A stretch of 64,000 nt of DNA from Desulfoprunum benzoelyticum (lineage in GTDB: Bacteria > Desulfobacterota > Desulfobulbia > Desulfobulbales > Desulfocapsaceae), in contig NZ_JACHEO010000014.1 of NCBI RefSeq assembly GCF_014201505.1, positions 1 to 64,000 of the forward strand, read 5' to 3'. Within the stretch, counting starts at the first letter, position 1. Each line of letters starts with the position of its first letter. The translations under genes and the position numbers were made by a program. Below are positions 45,638-54,256 of the stretch, one piece after another. The notes under the pieces were generated by a model. That model searched no databases and was not told the DNA's origin. It saw only the letters and a list, made by a program, of their open reading frames with translations.

Positions 45638-46600
45638 CTATTTGAACATTGTCTGCCGCATCCCCTCCTCCAGCAATACCCGGGGAATCCACGCTGTGTC
45701 ACGGTATAACCGGCTGTTGTCGGCGACCCAGTCCGCATGGACCAGTTCCCGTACCTTTCCGGGCGTCAGCATGGGCGAAGCGCCCAGAACACGGGCCGCC
45801 ATGAGGTTGATTTGAGCGACCATCCGTACGCCCCATACCGGTATATGCGCCCGGATTATGGCTTTTCCCCGCAAGCGCTCGGCAACGGTGATAATATCCT
45901 GCCATGAGTAGCCGTTTGTCCGCCCATCGTGCAGTTCGTAACACCGTCGCGGCTGGGTGCTGTTGTGCTGCAGCCAGGTGTGCATGGCTTCGACCAGGTC
46001 GTCGACGTACAGCAGGGAAACACGGTTGTCGGCGGACCCGATGACCGGGGCAACGCCTCTGAACATCCATTGAAACAGGGGCAGCATCTCACGGTCTCCG
46101 GGACCGTATACCGCCGCGGGTCGGAACACGCCCCAGAACATGGTTCCCGCAAGTGAGGCCAGCGCCTTTTCGCCTTTGTGTTTACTTGCGGCATAAAATG
46201 AAAGACGGGGTTCACGGGCTGCAAGTGAAGAGACCAGCAGGAACCGCGGCTGAGGGCTGTGTGCCGCCGCTATTGTGGCCAATCGTGCCACGCCATCGAC
46301 ATTGACGTCGTCAAAATCCTTGGCGGTGGCGCCGCGGACCGCACCGGCGCAGTGGATAATCGCGTCGACCCCGGCGGTCAGCCGTTCCAGGCTGTCTGCA
46401 TCCGCCATGTCGCCGGTGATCCATTCGACCCCAGCGGTATCGGGGCGTTTGCGGAGCGAAGCGGGACGCACCAGCGCCCGTACTTTCCAGCCGGAGGAGG
46501 CCAGCCGTTGGGCGACCAGGCGGCCGATAAACCCGGTAGCTCCGGTTATCGCGATGGTTCCAGATATCTCCGACGGTCCGGTGTATGTTGACGGCGCCAT
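45638..46600 (-). CDS. cerR: NAD(P)-dependent epimerase-fold reductase, CerR-like
   Basis: 320 residues, extended SDR fold: GATGFIG (20-26), then the YxxxK pair Tyr136/Lys140 (FYAASKHKGE). In Caulobacter the homologous CerR reduces the keto group of the sphingoid intermediate, and unlike eukaryotes the order appears to be acylation first, then reduction. Position between the acyl-AMP ligase (49 bases upstream) and the ACP supports the same role. A simple sugar-epimerase function is less likely, as no sugar pathway genes adjoin it. Confidence 0.83.
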   Translation of the reverse strand: MAPSTYTGPSEISGTIAITGATGFIGRLVAQRLASSGWKVRALVRPASLRKRPDTAGVEWITGDMADADSLERLTAGVDAIIHCAGAVRGATAKDFDDVNVDGVARLATIAAAHSPQPRFLLVSSLAAREPRLSFYAASKHKGEKALASLAGTMFWGVFRPAAVYGPGDREMLPLFQWMFRGVAPVIGSADNRVSLLYVDDLVEAMHTWLQHNSTQPRRCYELHDGRTNGYSWQDIITVAERLRGKAIIRAHIPVWGVRMVAQINLMAARVLGASPMLTPGKVRELVHADWVADNSRLYRDTAWIPRVLLEEGMRQTMFK

Positions 46601-46649
46601 GTCATCTCTGCGGCAGGAAGCGGGGGGATGCCCGATTTTTGACCGCGGT

Positions 46650-48392
46650 TCAGGAGGTTGCAGGATTGAGTTGAAGCATATTCTGCAGGTAATCGTTTCT
46701 GGTGGAGTGACGGGATGGCTTTCCGGAGGTTGTTCGAATCAGGGTGTTGCGGGCTACCAGTTCGATGATGCAGTCAATCCCCAATTCGGCGCGGACGAGC
46801 TGGTTTATTTTTTTGATCAGATCCTGACGTTTCTGCTCGTCATTTTCCCGACATTCGACCAGCAGGACCGCCTGATCGGACATCTGCGGGTTCGGGACAG
46901 GGAAGGCCGTGGCGTCGCCGGTCCGTATCTCAGGCTGCGATTCCGCCAGATACTCGATATCCTGCGGCAGGATGTTGCGGCCGTTGATGATGATGACGTC
47001 TTTGGAGCGGCCTATGATGACGACATTGGCACCGGCCAGGTAGGCGATGTCGCCGGTATTGAGCCAGCCGTCCGGAGACAGAACTTCCCGGGTGGCCTCA
47101 GGATTGCCGAAATACCCCGACATCACGCTTGGTCCTCGCACAAACAGCGTCCCGCATTGTCTTTCGGGGAGGATTCGGCCCTGTTCATCTCTGATTTCCA
47201 AGACATAACCGGGAAGCAGGCTTCCGCAATTGGTAAATACTTTGGCCCTGGGGGCGCAATTTTCGACCTCAGGATCGATTGCGAGGGCCTTCTGGTGGGA
47301 AGCAAGCTGTTCGGCATCGACGCGATCCACCTGTACTCCCGCTCCAAGCTGGCCGAAGCATACGGCGAGAGCACATTCAGCCATGCCGTAACAGGGCAGG
47401 AACGCATGGGCATCAAAGCCGCTGGGCTGCAAGCGGTCGGCAAAAAAGGCAAGAGCTTCGGTATGGATCATCTCCGCACCGACACCGGCCACCCGCCAGT
47501 GCCGCAGGTCGTAGCCGGCCAGATCGTCGTCCCGCAGACGCCGGGCGGCGAGATCGTAGCCGAACGGCGGGCTGAAGGAGATGGTCGCTCGATTTTCCGA
47601 CATGATCTTCAGCCACAGACGCGGGCGCATGGCGAAATGCCGGGTATTCAGATAGTCGACGGATATCTGGCAGACCAGAGGGGTGAGGAGCAGCCCGACA
47701 AGCCCCATATCATGATAAAAGGGGAGCCAGGACATGGCGCGATCCCCGTCTCGGACCTGAACACCATGCTGTATGATCAACCGTGTGTTGCTGAGAACGG
47801 CTTCCTGGGAGATCATAACCCCGCGTGGGAAGCGGGTACTGCCTGAGGTATACTGAAGATACGCCAGTTCATCAGCCCGCAGGGGCTGCAATGGGGCTGA
47901 TGATTCCGGCAGATTTTCGAAGGTCTGTGAATTTCCTGCGAAGCGGATATTCTGTCGCGCGGCGGCCTCGATCAGGAAGGGCAGGAAATCATCATTGGCA
48001 ATCGCGATTTCCGCCTGGCATATGGACAGCAGGCGTTGCAACTGGTTCGTGTATTCCTGCTGGCCACTCAATTGGATCGTGGCCGGCAGCGGTACCGGGG
48101 TGAATCCGGCATACTGACAGGCGAAAAAGAAGCGCACAAAATCTGGATGGGTATCGGCAACGATAGCTACCCGGGTGCCGCGAGGCAGATCGAGAGAAAG
48201 TAATTTTTTTGCCAGGGTCAGGGCATCGCCGCGCAGTTTCGCGTAGGGAAGGGTGGCGTAGAGTTTTCCCTGACCGGAATAAAAGTTGTAACCGGTGTCC
48301 CCTTGGGCGGCGTAGTCCAACGCATCGGCAAGGGTTGAAAATCCTTTAAAAAGTAACGGTAAATCATGTGTCGTGGGCGTTGCTTTCATCAA
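46650..48392 (-). CDS. Fatty acyl-AMP ligase / acyl-ACP synthetase of the ceramide locus
   Basis: 580 residues, adenylate-forming enzyme of the FAAL type. The AMP-binding motif YTSGSTRFPRG (181-191) is followed by the FAAL-style SWLPFYHDMGLVG, YGMAECALA and a complete C-terminal domain with GRSKDVIIINGRN. It should activate a fatty acid and pass it to the small ACP encoded two genes downstream, corresponding to the acyl-ACP synthetase of the Caulobacter ceramide cluster. First gene of a leftward operon (ligase, CerR, ACP, LptB). Confidence 0.88.
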   Translation of the reverse strand: MMKATPTTHDLPLLFKGFSTLADALDYAAQGDTGYNFYSGQGKLYATLPYAKLRGDALTLAKKLLSLDLPRGTRVAIVADTHPDFVRFFFACQYAGFTPVPLPATIQLSGQQEYTNQLQRLLSICQAEIAIANDDFLPFLIEAAARQNIRFAGNSQTFENLPESSAPLQPLRADELAYLQYTSGSTRFPRGVMISQEAVLSNTRLIIQHGVQVRDGDRAMSWLPFYHDMGLVGLLLTPLVCQISVDYLNTRHFAMRPRLWLKIMSENRATISFSPPFGYDLAARRLRDDDLAGYDLRHWRVAGVGAEMIHTEALAFFADRLQPSGFDAHAFLPCYGMAECALAVCFGQLGAGVQVDRVDAEQLASHQKALAIDPEVENCAPRAKVFTNCGSLLPGYVLEIRDEQGRILPERQCGTLFVRGPSVMSGYFGNPEATREVLSPDGWLNTGDIAYLAGANVVIIGRSKDVIIINGRNILPQDIEYLAESQPEIRTGDATAFPVPNPQMSDQAVLLVECRENDEQKRQDLIKKINQLVRAELGIDCIIELVARNTLIRTTSGKPSRHSTRNDYLQNMLQLNPATS

Positions 48393-48835
48393 AGCGAAAT
48401 TGCTCCGGGGATACTGTTGGGTGAAGATAACGCACTGTCCGATGAGAGAATTGCGTGTGCGTCGATCTTGAAAAAATAGTCGTCGAGGTCGTCTTGCTCA
48501 CCTCTCCATGCGCAACATGAGTAGTTCATACTTCGGCCCGGCGTCTGTTCCGACGCCTGAACGCAGGTCCGGTTCCGGGGAAGTCATACCTGGCAGCCAC
48601 CAGGGGTTGCACCGCAGTAGTCGATGTAAATCCAGAACAAATACCTGACCGGACAATTCCGCCGCAGAATGTGCAGATCGGTTTCGTTGCTAGCTTTTTT
48701 ACCTCAAGAGGGTATTTTTTACTACTTTTAATTTTCTGTGAAAAAAACGTTCAGTTCGTGATGGCGCATAAAACTGCGGCGAAGATGTTCTGTGTCGCAT
48801 GGACGGTTTGACGAGATGCGACCTGGGGTGCAGAT
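48393..48835. other. Intergenic region, leftward promoter expected
   Basis: About 440 bases between the nucleotidyltransferase-like gene end and the acyl-AMP ligase start, both leftward. It splits the leftward genes into two units. Near 48690-48720 a short imperfect stem is followed by T in the rightward sense. No gene seen. Confidence 0.45.
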
Positions 48836-49789
48836 TTATCGAACGCCGCCCCGCCGGAACAACCTGAACGACAGGACACACAGGGCCAGGATGGGATGCC
48901 TCTGCAGAAAAGGGCTTACTTCGATCTTGACGCCGGAGTGCCGTTCAATCTTCCAGGCGATGTACTCCACGCCCCCCTCAAAGGTCAGCGCCCCCTTCAC
49001 CAGTCTCAGCACCGACAGGATCTTGCCCTGAAGAATGCGAATGGTCCAGGCGATACGGGCCAGGAAGCGCGCTGAGTTATCAACGTCGGCGGAATACAGC
49101 GTGACGCCTTGGCGATTCGTGCATGTCAGCCGGAACGAGATACTCTCAAGGGCTGCTCGGGCCACCTCCTCAAAGTACTCCGCCGCCGCTTCGTACAGGC
49201 GTGCCTGCCGGTCCGGACGTTCCGGTCGAAACTCGGCCCGGTACGTCATTCCGAGCCCGGCGAGCCACAGATCGCGGATGGTCCATTGCTGCGGCAGCAG
49301 CGGCAGGACCCTGGCGATAAAGGTCATGACCGCCTGGGCGAAGGCGGTGTGGATCCTGGTTGCGACTTTGTCGTCGCGAGCATAGACAATCGCTGCCGGT
49401 TGGCAGAATCGGCCCCACAGATAGGAGTGGAACCAGCGTGTCGATGTTCCCTTGTGTAAATCATCGAGGGACAGGAGGGCATATTTGGCGCGGATCCGTT
49501 TGCCCTCGAGAAGAGATTCCAGATAGAAGACATTGGGGGGCAGCATTTTGTTGAGCAAGGCCTGCAGGAGGTTGCGGTTGGCGGAAAGATACCCGTCGAC
49601 CAGGACGTAGAGATCGAACAGTCCGTCCGGATCCTTGCCCGCGTGCAGGCAGGACCCATAGAACAGAATTCCCTGCACCGCCGTCCCATAACGGGAAAAA
49701 ATCTCCTCCGCGAGGAGATTGACTGCCGGCGGGATATCCCTGGGAGCATGGCGCTGGATTGCGCGAACCAGTTCGGTTGGTGCGGTCAT
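48836..49789 (-). CDS. Nucleotidyltransferase-fold protein with Tam41-like motifs (candidate lipid cytidylyltransferase)
   Basis: 317 residues. Near the N-terminus is a nucleotidyltransferase metal site: FYGSCLHAG (Gly45-Ser46) followed by FDLYVLVDG with Asp59 and Asp65. Further on come 'KYALLSLDDL' and 'YLWGRFCQPA', the same order as in Tam41-type mitochondrial and bacterial CDP-diacylglycerol synthases (a YGSG...DF motif, then KYG..., then the GRLHKP segment). This suggests that it makes a CDP-lipid from a lipid phosphate. Its start overlaps the lipid kinase stop by one base (TGATG), so it would act right after the kinase, on ceramide phosphate or a related lipid. The Tam41 link is by eye only. 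Confidence 0.6.
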   Translation of the reverse strand: MTAPTELVRAIQRHAPRDIPPAVNLLAEEIFSRYGTAVQGILFYGSCLHAGKDPDGLFDLYVLVDGYLSANRNLLQALLNKMLPPNVFYLESLLEGKRIRAKYALLSLDDLHKGTSTRWFHSYLWGRFCQPAAIVYARDDKVATRIHTAFAQAVMTFIARVLPLLPQQWTIRDLWLAGLGMTYRAEFRPERPDRQARLYEAAAEYFEEVARAALESISFRLTCTNRQGVTLYSADVDNSARFLARIAWTIRILQGKILSVLRLVKGALTFEGGVEYIAWKIERHSGVKIEVSPFLQRHPILALCVLSFRLFRRGGVR

Positions 49790-50799
49790 CAATCTATCCG
49801 CAAAAAGGTGGCTCTGCCGCCGCATTGCAAGACGGTTGGTTCCTGCATGGTATCCGGTGTGTACAATTCCCCGTCAAGGGCGACGGAGCTGTCTGTAAAC
49901 AACCGTATTTCATTGACATTTCCTGAGAAATAGCCGTTTTCCGGTGTTCCTCGGAGGCACTTTCGCCCTCTGGCCAGCATCGGCAGGACCTGCAGCAGAT
50001 ACGGCGACTGGGTTCTGACTGCCGTATAGCGCAACGGCCCCTGTCCACCTCCCCAGAATGGCCGCATGCCGAAAAACAGCCGGTCCAGTGTCGTGACGAG
50101 GAACAGCAGAAAATTTTCACGCCGCGGTGGTTGACCGTCGATCCCGACCGTCATGGGAGTGGTGGTCATCCGGCGGTTGCTGTGCCGGACAGCGGCCCAC
50201 AGATAACGGCACAGCGTCAGCCCTATCCCCACAACACCGTGCAGACCCTGGTTATGGAGGTTCTGCTGGTAGTAGTCTATGCCCTGGCTGATGATGGCGG
50301 CGCCGAAAAACATGCCGAATTTCACCTCGTGGCCTGGGACCTGCAGACGAAGAAGCGGCCGTTCAACCCGGACGATCCGGCCCCTGCCGGTCCGGGCCCA
50401 GTCGAACAGCCGGAGCAGGGCGCGGTGCTGATCGCCGCGCAGACCGACATCGCCGGCGATCATGTTGGTCGTTCCCGCTGCGAGCACCACCAGCTGCGGA
50501 CAGGTGGCAAAAGGCGACCGGGTGAACAGCTCCGTCAGGGTGGCCTGAACAGTTCCGTCGCCACCGCTGATCACGACCATGCCTACGTTTTGACGGGCGA
50601 ATTCGGTCAGGGCGTCGTGGACCTCACGGGGGGTTCGAACCTCTGTCATCAGGATTTGGGCCTGGCCGCTGATGAAGCGCGGCAAGGCATCGGGGGCCCG
50701 ACGGTTTCTGCCGCTCAGCGGGTTGTACAGAATTCCGATCCGAACGGTCTCCTCGATTGCCGATATTGCCACAGTCGTGGCGGTGGTATCAGGATGCAA
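49789..50799 (-). CDS. Diacylglycerol-kinase-type lipid kinase (candidate ceramide kinase)
   Basis: 336 residues of the DAGK/sphingosine-kinase fold: ILYNPLSG (23-30), the nucleotide loop SGGDGTVQ (GGDGT at 79-83) and AAGTTNMIAGDVG. It phosphorylates a lipid hydroxyl with ATP at the inner membrane. In the Caulobacter ceramide cluster a kinase of this family (CpgB) was shown to be a ceramide kinase, and the context here is alike. It ends 1 base inside the Tam41-like gene and starts 9 bases after the CDP-alcohol transferase gene, so the three form a leftward operon. A diacylglycerol substrate cannot be excluded. Confidence 0.8.
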   Translation of the reverse strand: MHPDTTATTVAISAIEETVRIGILYNPLSGRNRRAPDALPRFISGQAQILMTEVRTPREVHDALTEFARQNVGMVVISGGDGTVQATLTELFTRSPFATCPQLVVLAAGTTNMIAGDVGLRGDQHRALLRLFDWARTGRGRIVRVERPLLRLQVPGHEVKFGMFFGAAIISQGIDYYQQNLHNQGLHGVVGIGLTLCRYLWAAVRHSNRRMTTTPMTVGIDGQPPRRENFLLFLVTTLDRLFFGMRPFWGGGQGPLRYTAVRTQSPYLLQVLPMLARGRKCLRGTPENGYFSGNVNEIRLFTDSSVALDGELYTPDTMQEPTVLQCGGRATFLRID

Positions 50800-50808
50800 C
50801 CGTGTTCC

Positions 50809-52020
50809 TCATCGACGGGCCTGCCGGCCGGTAAAAATCCGGGCCGCCAGCGAGTGCTCGTACCGGGGCGTATCCGCCTCCGACAACCATGAATCGAGCG
50901 GTCGGCCCTGCCTGATACGCTCGTATCCGGCGGTCGCCAGCCGGACCAGCAGGAAGACGGTGCTGATCAGCGTCCATAACGTCACCGCCACCAGTCCCAG
51001 GTCCGGCCGCCCCGCGAGATAGCTGAGGGTCAGCAGGATCAGGTTGGGATTCCGCCTGGCCGTGATCAGTCGGAAATAGGAGTCTACCGGCTGCCAGCAG
51101 AAAATACTGAACTTGCCCAGCAGCAGCTGGAACGAGCCTTCGACCAGACGGCCGCCGATATACCCGACCAGGATCAGCCAGAAAAAGGTGCTCAATGGTA
51201 ACCCCAGACTGTCGATCTGGGCGGCAGGCAAACCCAGGGCCCACACGATATACCACAGCGGGGGGTGGACAAGATCGATGACATGATCGAAGTAGTGGCC
51301 GAATCTGCTGGAGGTCAGGGTCACCCGGGCCAGTTTCCCATCGACGGTGTCGAGAAAGGTCATCAGCCATCCCGCCAGCAGTCCCGGGCCGTAGTGGCCG
51401 GTGGCAAAAGCGATGCCGGCGATGATTACCAGCACCAGGCCGGTCAGGGTGACATGGTTGGGCCTGATATGCAGAGGGACGCACAGTCTCACCACCTGTC
51501 GGGCCAAACCCGGCCACGCCCATTTGGTGACCAGATCGGTAACGCCTTTGTAGGACCAGTTGAAGAGACGCCGCTCCAGATCCCTTCGTCGCTCGGCGGT
51601 GATCGGGAGGATAAAAGGCGGTTCTTTCTTGCGCAGTTTCTTGTGAAAGGAGAGGGGAACGGTCGCCGGCGTCAGGAGGTCGATGCCGGGCAGGGTTTCG
51701 CCCGCCGTCCTGCCGGTGAGGAGATCCAGGGCCTGTCCGGCCAGACCGGCCGGGACATGGGCGGCAACGGTCGTCGGCGGCTGGTGCTCCTGCAGTTGCA
51801 GGAGGATGTTGGGGGTTCCGGCCAGGTTCTCGATCAACCGGTCATCGAACAGATAGTCGCCGCGGAGGATCAGGACGGTGTCATGCTCGGCCAGCCCTTG
51901 CAGGGCATCGGCGGTACAGCTGCGGACGGTTTCCCCGAGAATGCGCTCTACCCGCTGCTGCGAGGTCATGCCCCAGATCCGTATCGGACTGGGGTGGCAA
52001 AAATGGATATATACACTCAT
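50809..52020 (-). CDS. CDP-alcohol phosphatidyltransferase with degenerate N-terminal nucleotidyltransferase-like domain
   Basis: 403 residues. The C-terminal half (about 170-375) is a membrane CDP-alcohol phosphotransferase with the full motif D224-x2-D227-G-x2-A-R232-x8-G241-x3-D245-x3-D249. The N-terminal 130 residues resemble the nucleotidyltransferase half of bifunctional IPCT/DIPPS-type enzymes but lack the LAxGxGxR signature, so this part is probably inactive. It should join a phospho-headgroup to a lipid through a CDP-activated partner, either CDP-ceramide plus an alcohol or CDP-alcohol plus ceramide. First gene of the operon with kinase and Tam41-like genes. Confidence 0.82.
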   Translation of the reverse strand: MSVYIHFCHPSPIRIWGMTSQQRVERILGETVRSCTADALQGLAEHDTVLILRGDYLFDDRLIENLAGTPNILLQLQEHQPPTTVAAHVPAGLAGQALDLLTGRTAGETLPGIDLLTPATVPLSFHKKLRKKEPPFILPITAERRRDLERRLFNWSYKGVTDLVTKWAWPGLARQVVRLCVPLHIRPNHVTLTGLVLVIIAGIAFATGHYGPGLLAGWLMTFLDTVDGKLARVTLTSSRFGHYFDHVIDLVHPPLWYIVWALGLPAAQIDSLGLPLSTFFWLILVGYIGGRLVEGSFQLLLGKFSIFCWQPVDSYFRLITARRNPNLILLTLSYLAGRPDLGLVAVTLWTLISTVFLLVRLATAGYERIRQGRPLDSWLSEADTPRYEHSLAARIFTGRQARR

Positions 52021-52166
52021 TACAATGCTCTTTATCGTTCAGCGATCACAAGTACGGCGGATGTTCGACCCGGGAGCTTCGATCCCGTCCGATCGCAACT
52101 GGTTGAAGCAGAGCAAATAGTCAAGCTTTGCAAAAAAAATCTTCTTCCTGTATAGCTTTGGCCATT
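52021..52166. promoter_or_regulatory. Divergent promoter region
   Basis: 146 bases between the leftward CDP-alcohol transferase and the rightward phosphoesterase; must hold both promoters. AT-rich around 52115-52140. No box could be fixed with certainty. Confidence 0.4.
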
Positions 52167-53171
52167 ATGTCAGCGACCTCTCCAGCTCTTATCAACTCCG
52201 GCGGGACGTTTGTTCGCTCGGCGGACGACCGGTGCCCCACGGCAGGGTTCGTGGTTGCCCACTGCTCCGACCTGCACATCACCCGGGTCGGACAGAGCGG
52301 CATCGGTGATTTTCTCAACAAGCGGCTGCTCGGCGGCCTGCGGTGGCAGCTGCAGCGGCGGCACGATCAGCACGATGGGCTTCTTACCACTCTTTGTGAA
52401 GATCTGCAACGGACACGACCGGACCACATTGTCATAACCGGCGACCTGACCCATCTCAGCCTGCCGGCGGAGTTCGCAGCCGCCCGGGATCGGCTGCAGA
52501 CCATGGGCCCCCCCGACCAGGTCACCGTCGTTCCCGGCAATCATGACCAGTATGTCAGGACGGCATGGCGGCAATCGTTCGCCTGGTGGCTGCCGTACAT
52601 GCAGGGCGATCTGCCGGTGCCGCAGCCCACCGCGGCTGAGCCTGATTTGGGGGAGGTCTTCCCGGTATTGCGCATCCGTCGCCATGTTGCCGTGATCGGT
52701 ACCAGCTCGGCCCGGCCGAGCGCTCTGCATCTGGCGACGGGGGCAATCGGGGAGGAACAGCTGGCGAAGCTGGAAACGATGCTGCGGCAATTGCACGGCC
52801 AACCGCTGTTCCGTATCCTTCTGATCCATCACCCGCCGGTACCGGGCGTCGTCAGCCGGCGGCGCAGTTTAACCGACGCCCCGTTCCTGCAGGCGTTGAT
52901 TGCCCGCTACGGGGTTGAGCTGATCCTCTTCGGCCATGCCCACAAGACGGCCCGGGAGTTCCTCCCCGGACCGGCGGGACCGATTCCGGTCATCGGGATG
53001 CCGTCGGTATCATCCCTCGAGCGCTCCGCCGAACGGCGTGCCCGCTATTGCTTGTTCCATATCGTGCGTTCCGCCGATCGCTGGCTCGTCCGCATGGAAG
53101 AACGGATCCTTGACGCCGATTGCCGGCGCTTCATTGCCGGGCCGCGACGGGAGCTTGTTGTTTCCCGCTGA
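52167..53171 (+). CDS. Calcineurin-like metallophosphoesterase
   Basis: 334 residues. All five motifs of the family are visible in order: SDLH (D-x-H), GDLTH, GNHD, a later IHHPP and GHAHK. It resembles the CpdA/Icc and UDP-diacylglucosamine-hydrolase type (LpxI/LpxH-like) cytosolic phosphoesterases, which cleave cyclic nucleotides or nucleotide-lipid pyrophosphates. Set inside a ceramide-phospholipid locus it might dephosphorylate a lipid phosphate or split a CDP-lipid; neither is proven. ATG at 52167 follows an upstream TTG at 52128. Confidence 0.78.
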   Translation: MSATSPALINSGGTFVRSADDRCPTAGFVVAHCSDLHITRVGQSGIGDFLNKRLLGGLRWQLQRRHDQHDGLLTTLCEDLQRTRPDHIVITGDLTHLSLPAEFAAARDRLQTMGPPDQVTVVPGNHDQYVRTAWRQSFAWWLPYMQGDLPVPQPTAAEPDLGEVFPVLRIRRHVAVIGTSSARPSALHLATGAIGEEQLAKLETMLRQLHGQPLFRILLIHHPPVPGVVSRRRSLTDAPFLQALIARYGVELILFGHAHKTAREFLPGPAGPIPVIGMPSVSSLERSAERRARYCLFHIVRSADRWLVRMEERILDADCRRFIAGPRRELVVSR

Positions 53172-53185
53172 CGGGTTGTCCCTGG

Positions 53186-54256
53186 TCAGAAAACCTGGCG
53201 CAGCCGCACGAACGTTATTCCCGAAATCAGCAGGACGGGTACCATCGCGACGGCGACGGGGCTCATATTGAGCAGCAATCCCCACTGGATCGACATCTGA
53301 TCGACAGAATAGAGTGCAATCCCGACCAGGGAGCCGATGGTGATGCGATAGCCGGCGCTGATACCCCGTGTTGAACCGAAGACGAAGCTGAGGGCAAGCA
53401 GCGCCATGATCCCGGTCGTCAGAGGGACGCTGATTTTGCGCCACAGGGCGATGGCGTACTGATCGGCATCCTGGCCGCTCTCCTCCAGGGCTTCAATATA
53501 CCGGATCAGGTCGGGGGTCGATAAACTGTAGGGCGGCAGGCCCAGGACGCTGACCTGGTCCGAGCTGAGAAAGGCGTCCAGTGCCAGGGTCGACAATTGC
53601 CTGGTGCTGATCTCTCCGTCGTCTATCACCCTCTGGGTGACATTGTGCAGCACCCACTGCCGGTTGTCCTGGAGCACGGCACTGTGGGCATGGGTATAGG
53701 TCTGCAACTGGCCCTGATCATCAAACCGGAAAATGTCGAGACCGGCGGCCACCCCTTCCCTGAGCATTTTTTCAACATGGATATACGAATTGCCGCGGCG
53801 CACCCAGAACCCTTGCCGGCTCAGGTCGATGTTCTCATCGCTGGAGATGGCCCGGGCGTGAGATTTGCGGGCCTGCTGCTCCATTGCCGGCACCACCATT
53901 TCCGCCAGTATCCCGGCGGCCAGCATCAGGAGCATGCTGGTAACGAACACCGTCGTGCAGATTCTCGGGACGGAGATGCCCGCCGCCTCCATGCCGACTA
54001 TTTCCCCATGGTCGGCCATGGTCCCGATGGCGACGATGCCGCCGAGCAGCGTCGTGATCGGCAGCAGGTCAAGGATGCGTTTGGGGAGGGTCAGAAAGAC
54101 GAAGAGGAAGGCGTCGGCCATTCGGTAGCTGCCTTGGCCGACATCGTCGAACTGGGCGATCAGTTCAAACAGACTGAGCAGCACTGCCAGGACAAGCATG
54201 ATCAGCAGGCAGTAGGTCAGAAACGTTCTGCCGATATACAGGTCCAGGATCCTCAT
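53186..54256 (-). CDS. lptG: LptG-like inner-membrane permease of an Lpt-type transporter
   Basis: 356 residues, YjgP/YjgQ (LptF/LptG) family. It starts MRILDLYIGRTFLTYC, typical of LptG, followed by one hydrophobic segment, a second and third near 60-120, then a periplasmic beta-jellyroll (about 135-260), and three C-terminal segments. LptG pairs with LptF and the ATPase LptB to extract lipid from the inner membrane. It overlaps the lptF gene by 4 bases (ATGA). It is located between the phosphoesterase and nucleotidyltransferase genes of the ceramide locus. Confidence 0.88.
   Translation of the reverse strand: MRILDLYIGRTFLTYCLLIMLVLAVLLSLFELIAQFDDVGQGSYRMADAFLFVFLTLPKRILDLLPITTLLGGIVAIGTMADHGEIVGMEAAGISVPRICTTVFVTSMLLMLAAGILAEMVVPAMEQQARKSHARAISSDENIDLSRQGFWVRRGNSYIHVEKMLREGVAAGLDIFRFDDQGQLQTYTHAHSAVLQDNRQWVLHNVTQRVIDDGEISTRQLSTLALDAFLSSDQVSVLGLPPYSLSTPDLIRYIEALEESGQDADQYAIALWRKISVPLTTGIMALLALSFVFGSTRGISAGYRITIGSLVGIALYSVDQMSIQWGLLLNMSPVAVAMVPVLLISGITFVRLRQVF

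Noticed and set aside
46275-47846. 523-codon open frame on the plus strand
   Set aside because: Antisense shadow of the acyl-AMP ligase and CerR-like genes.
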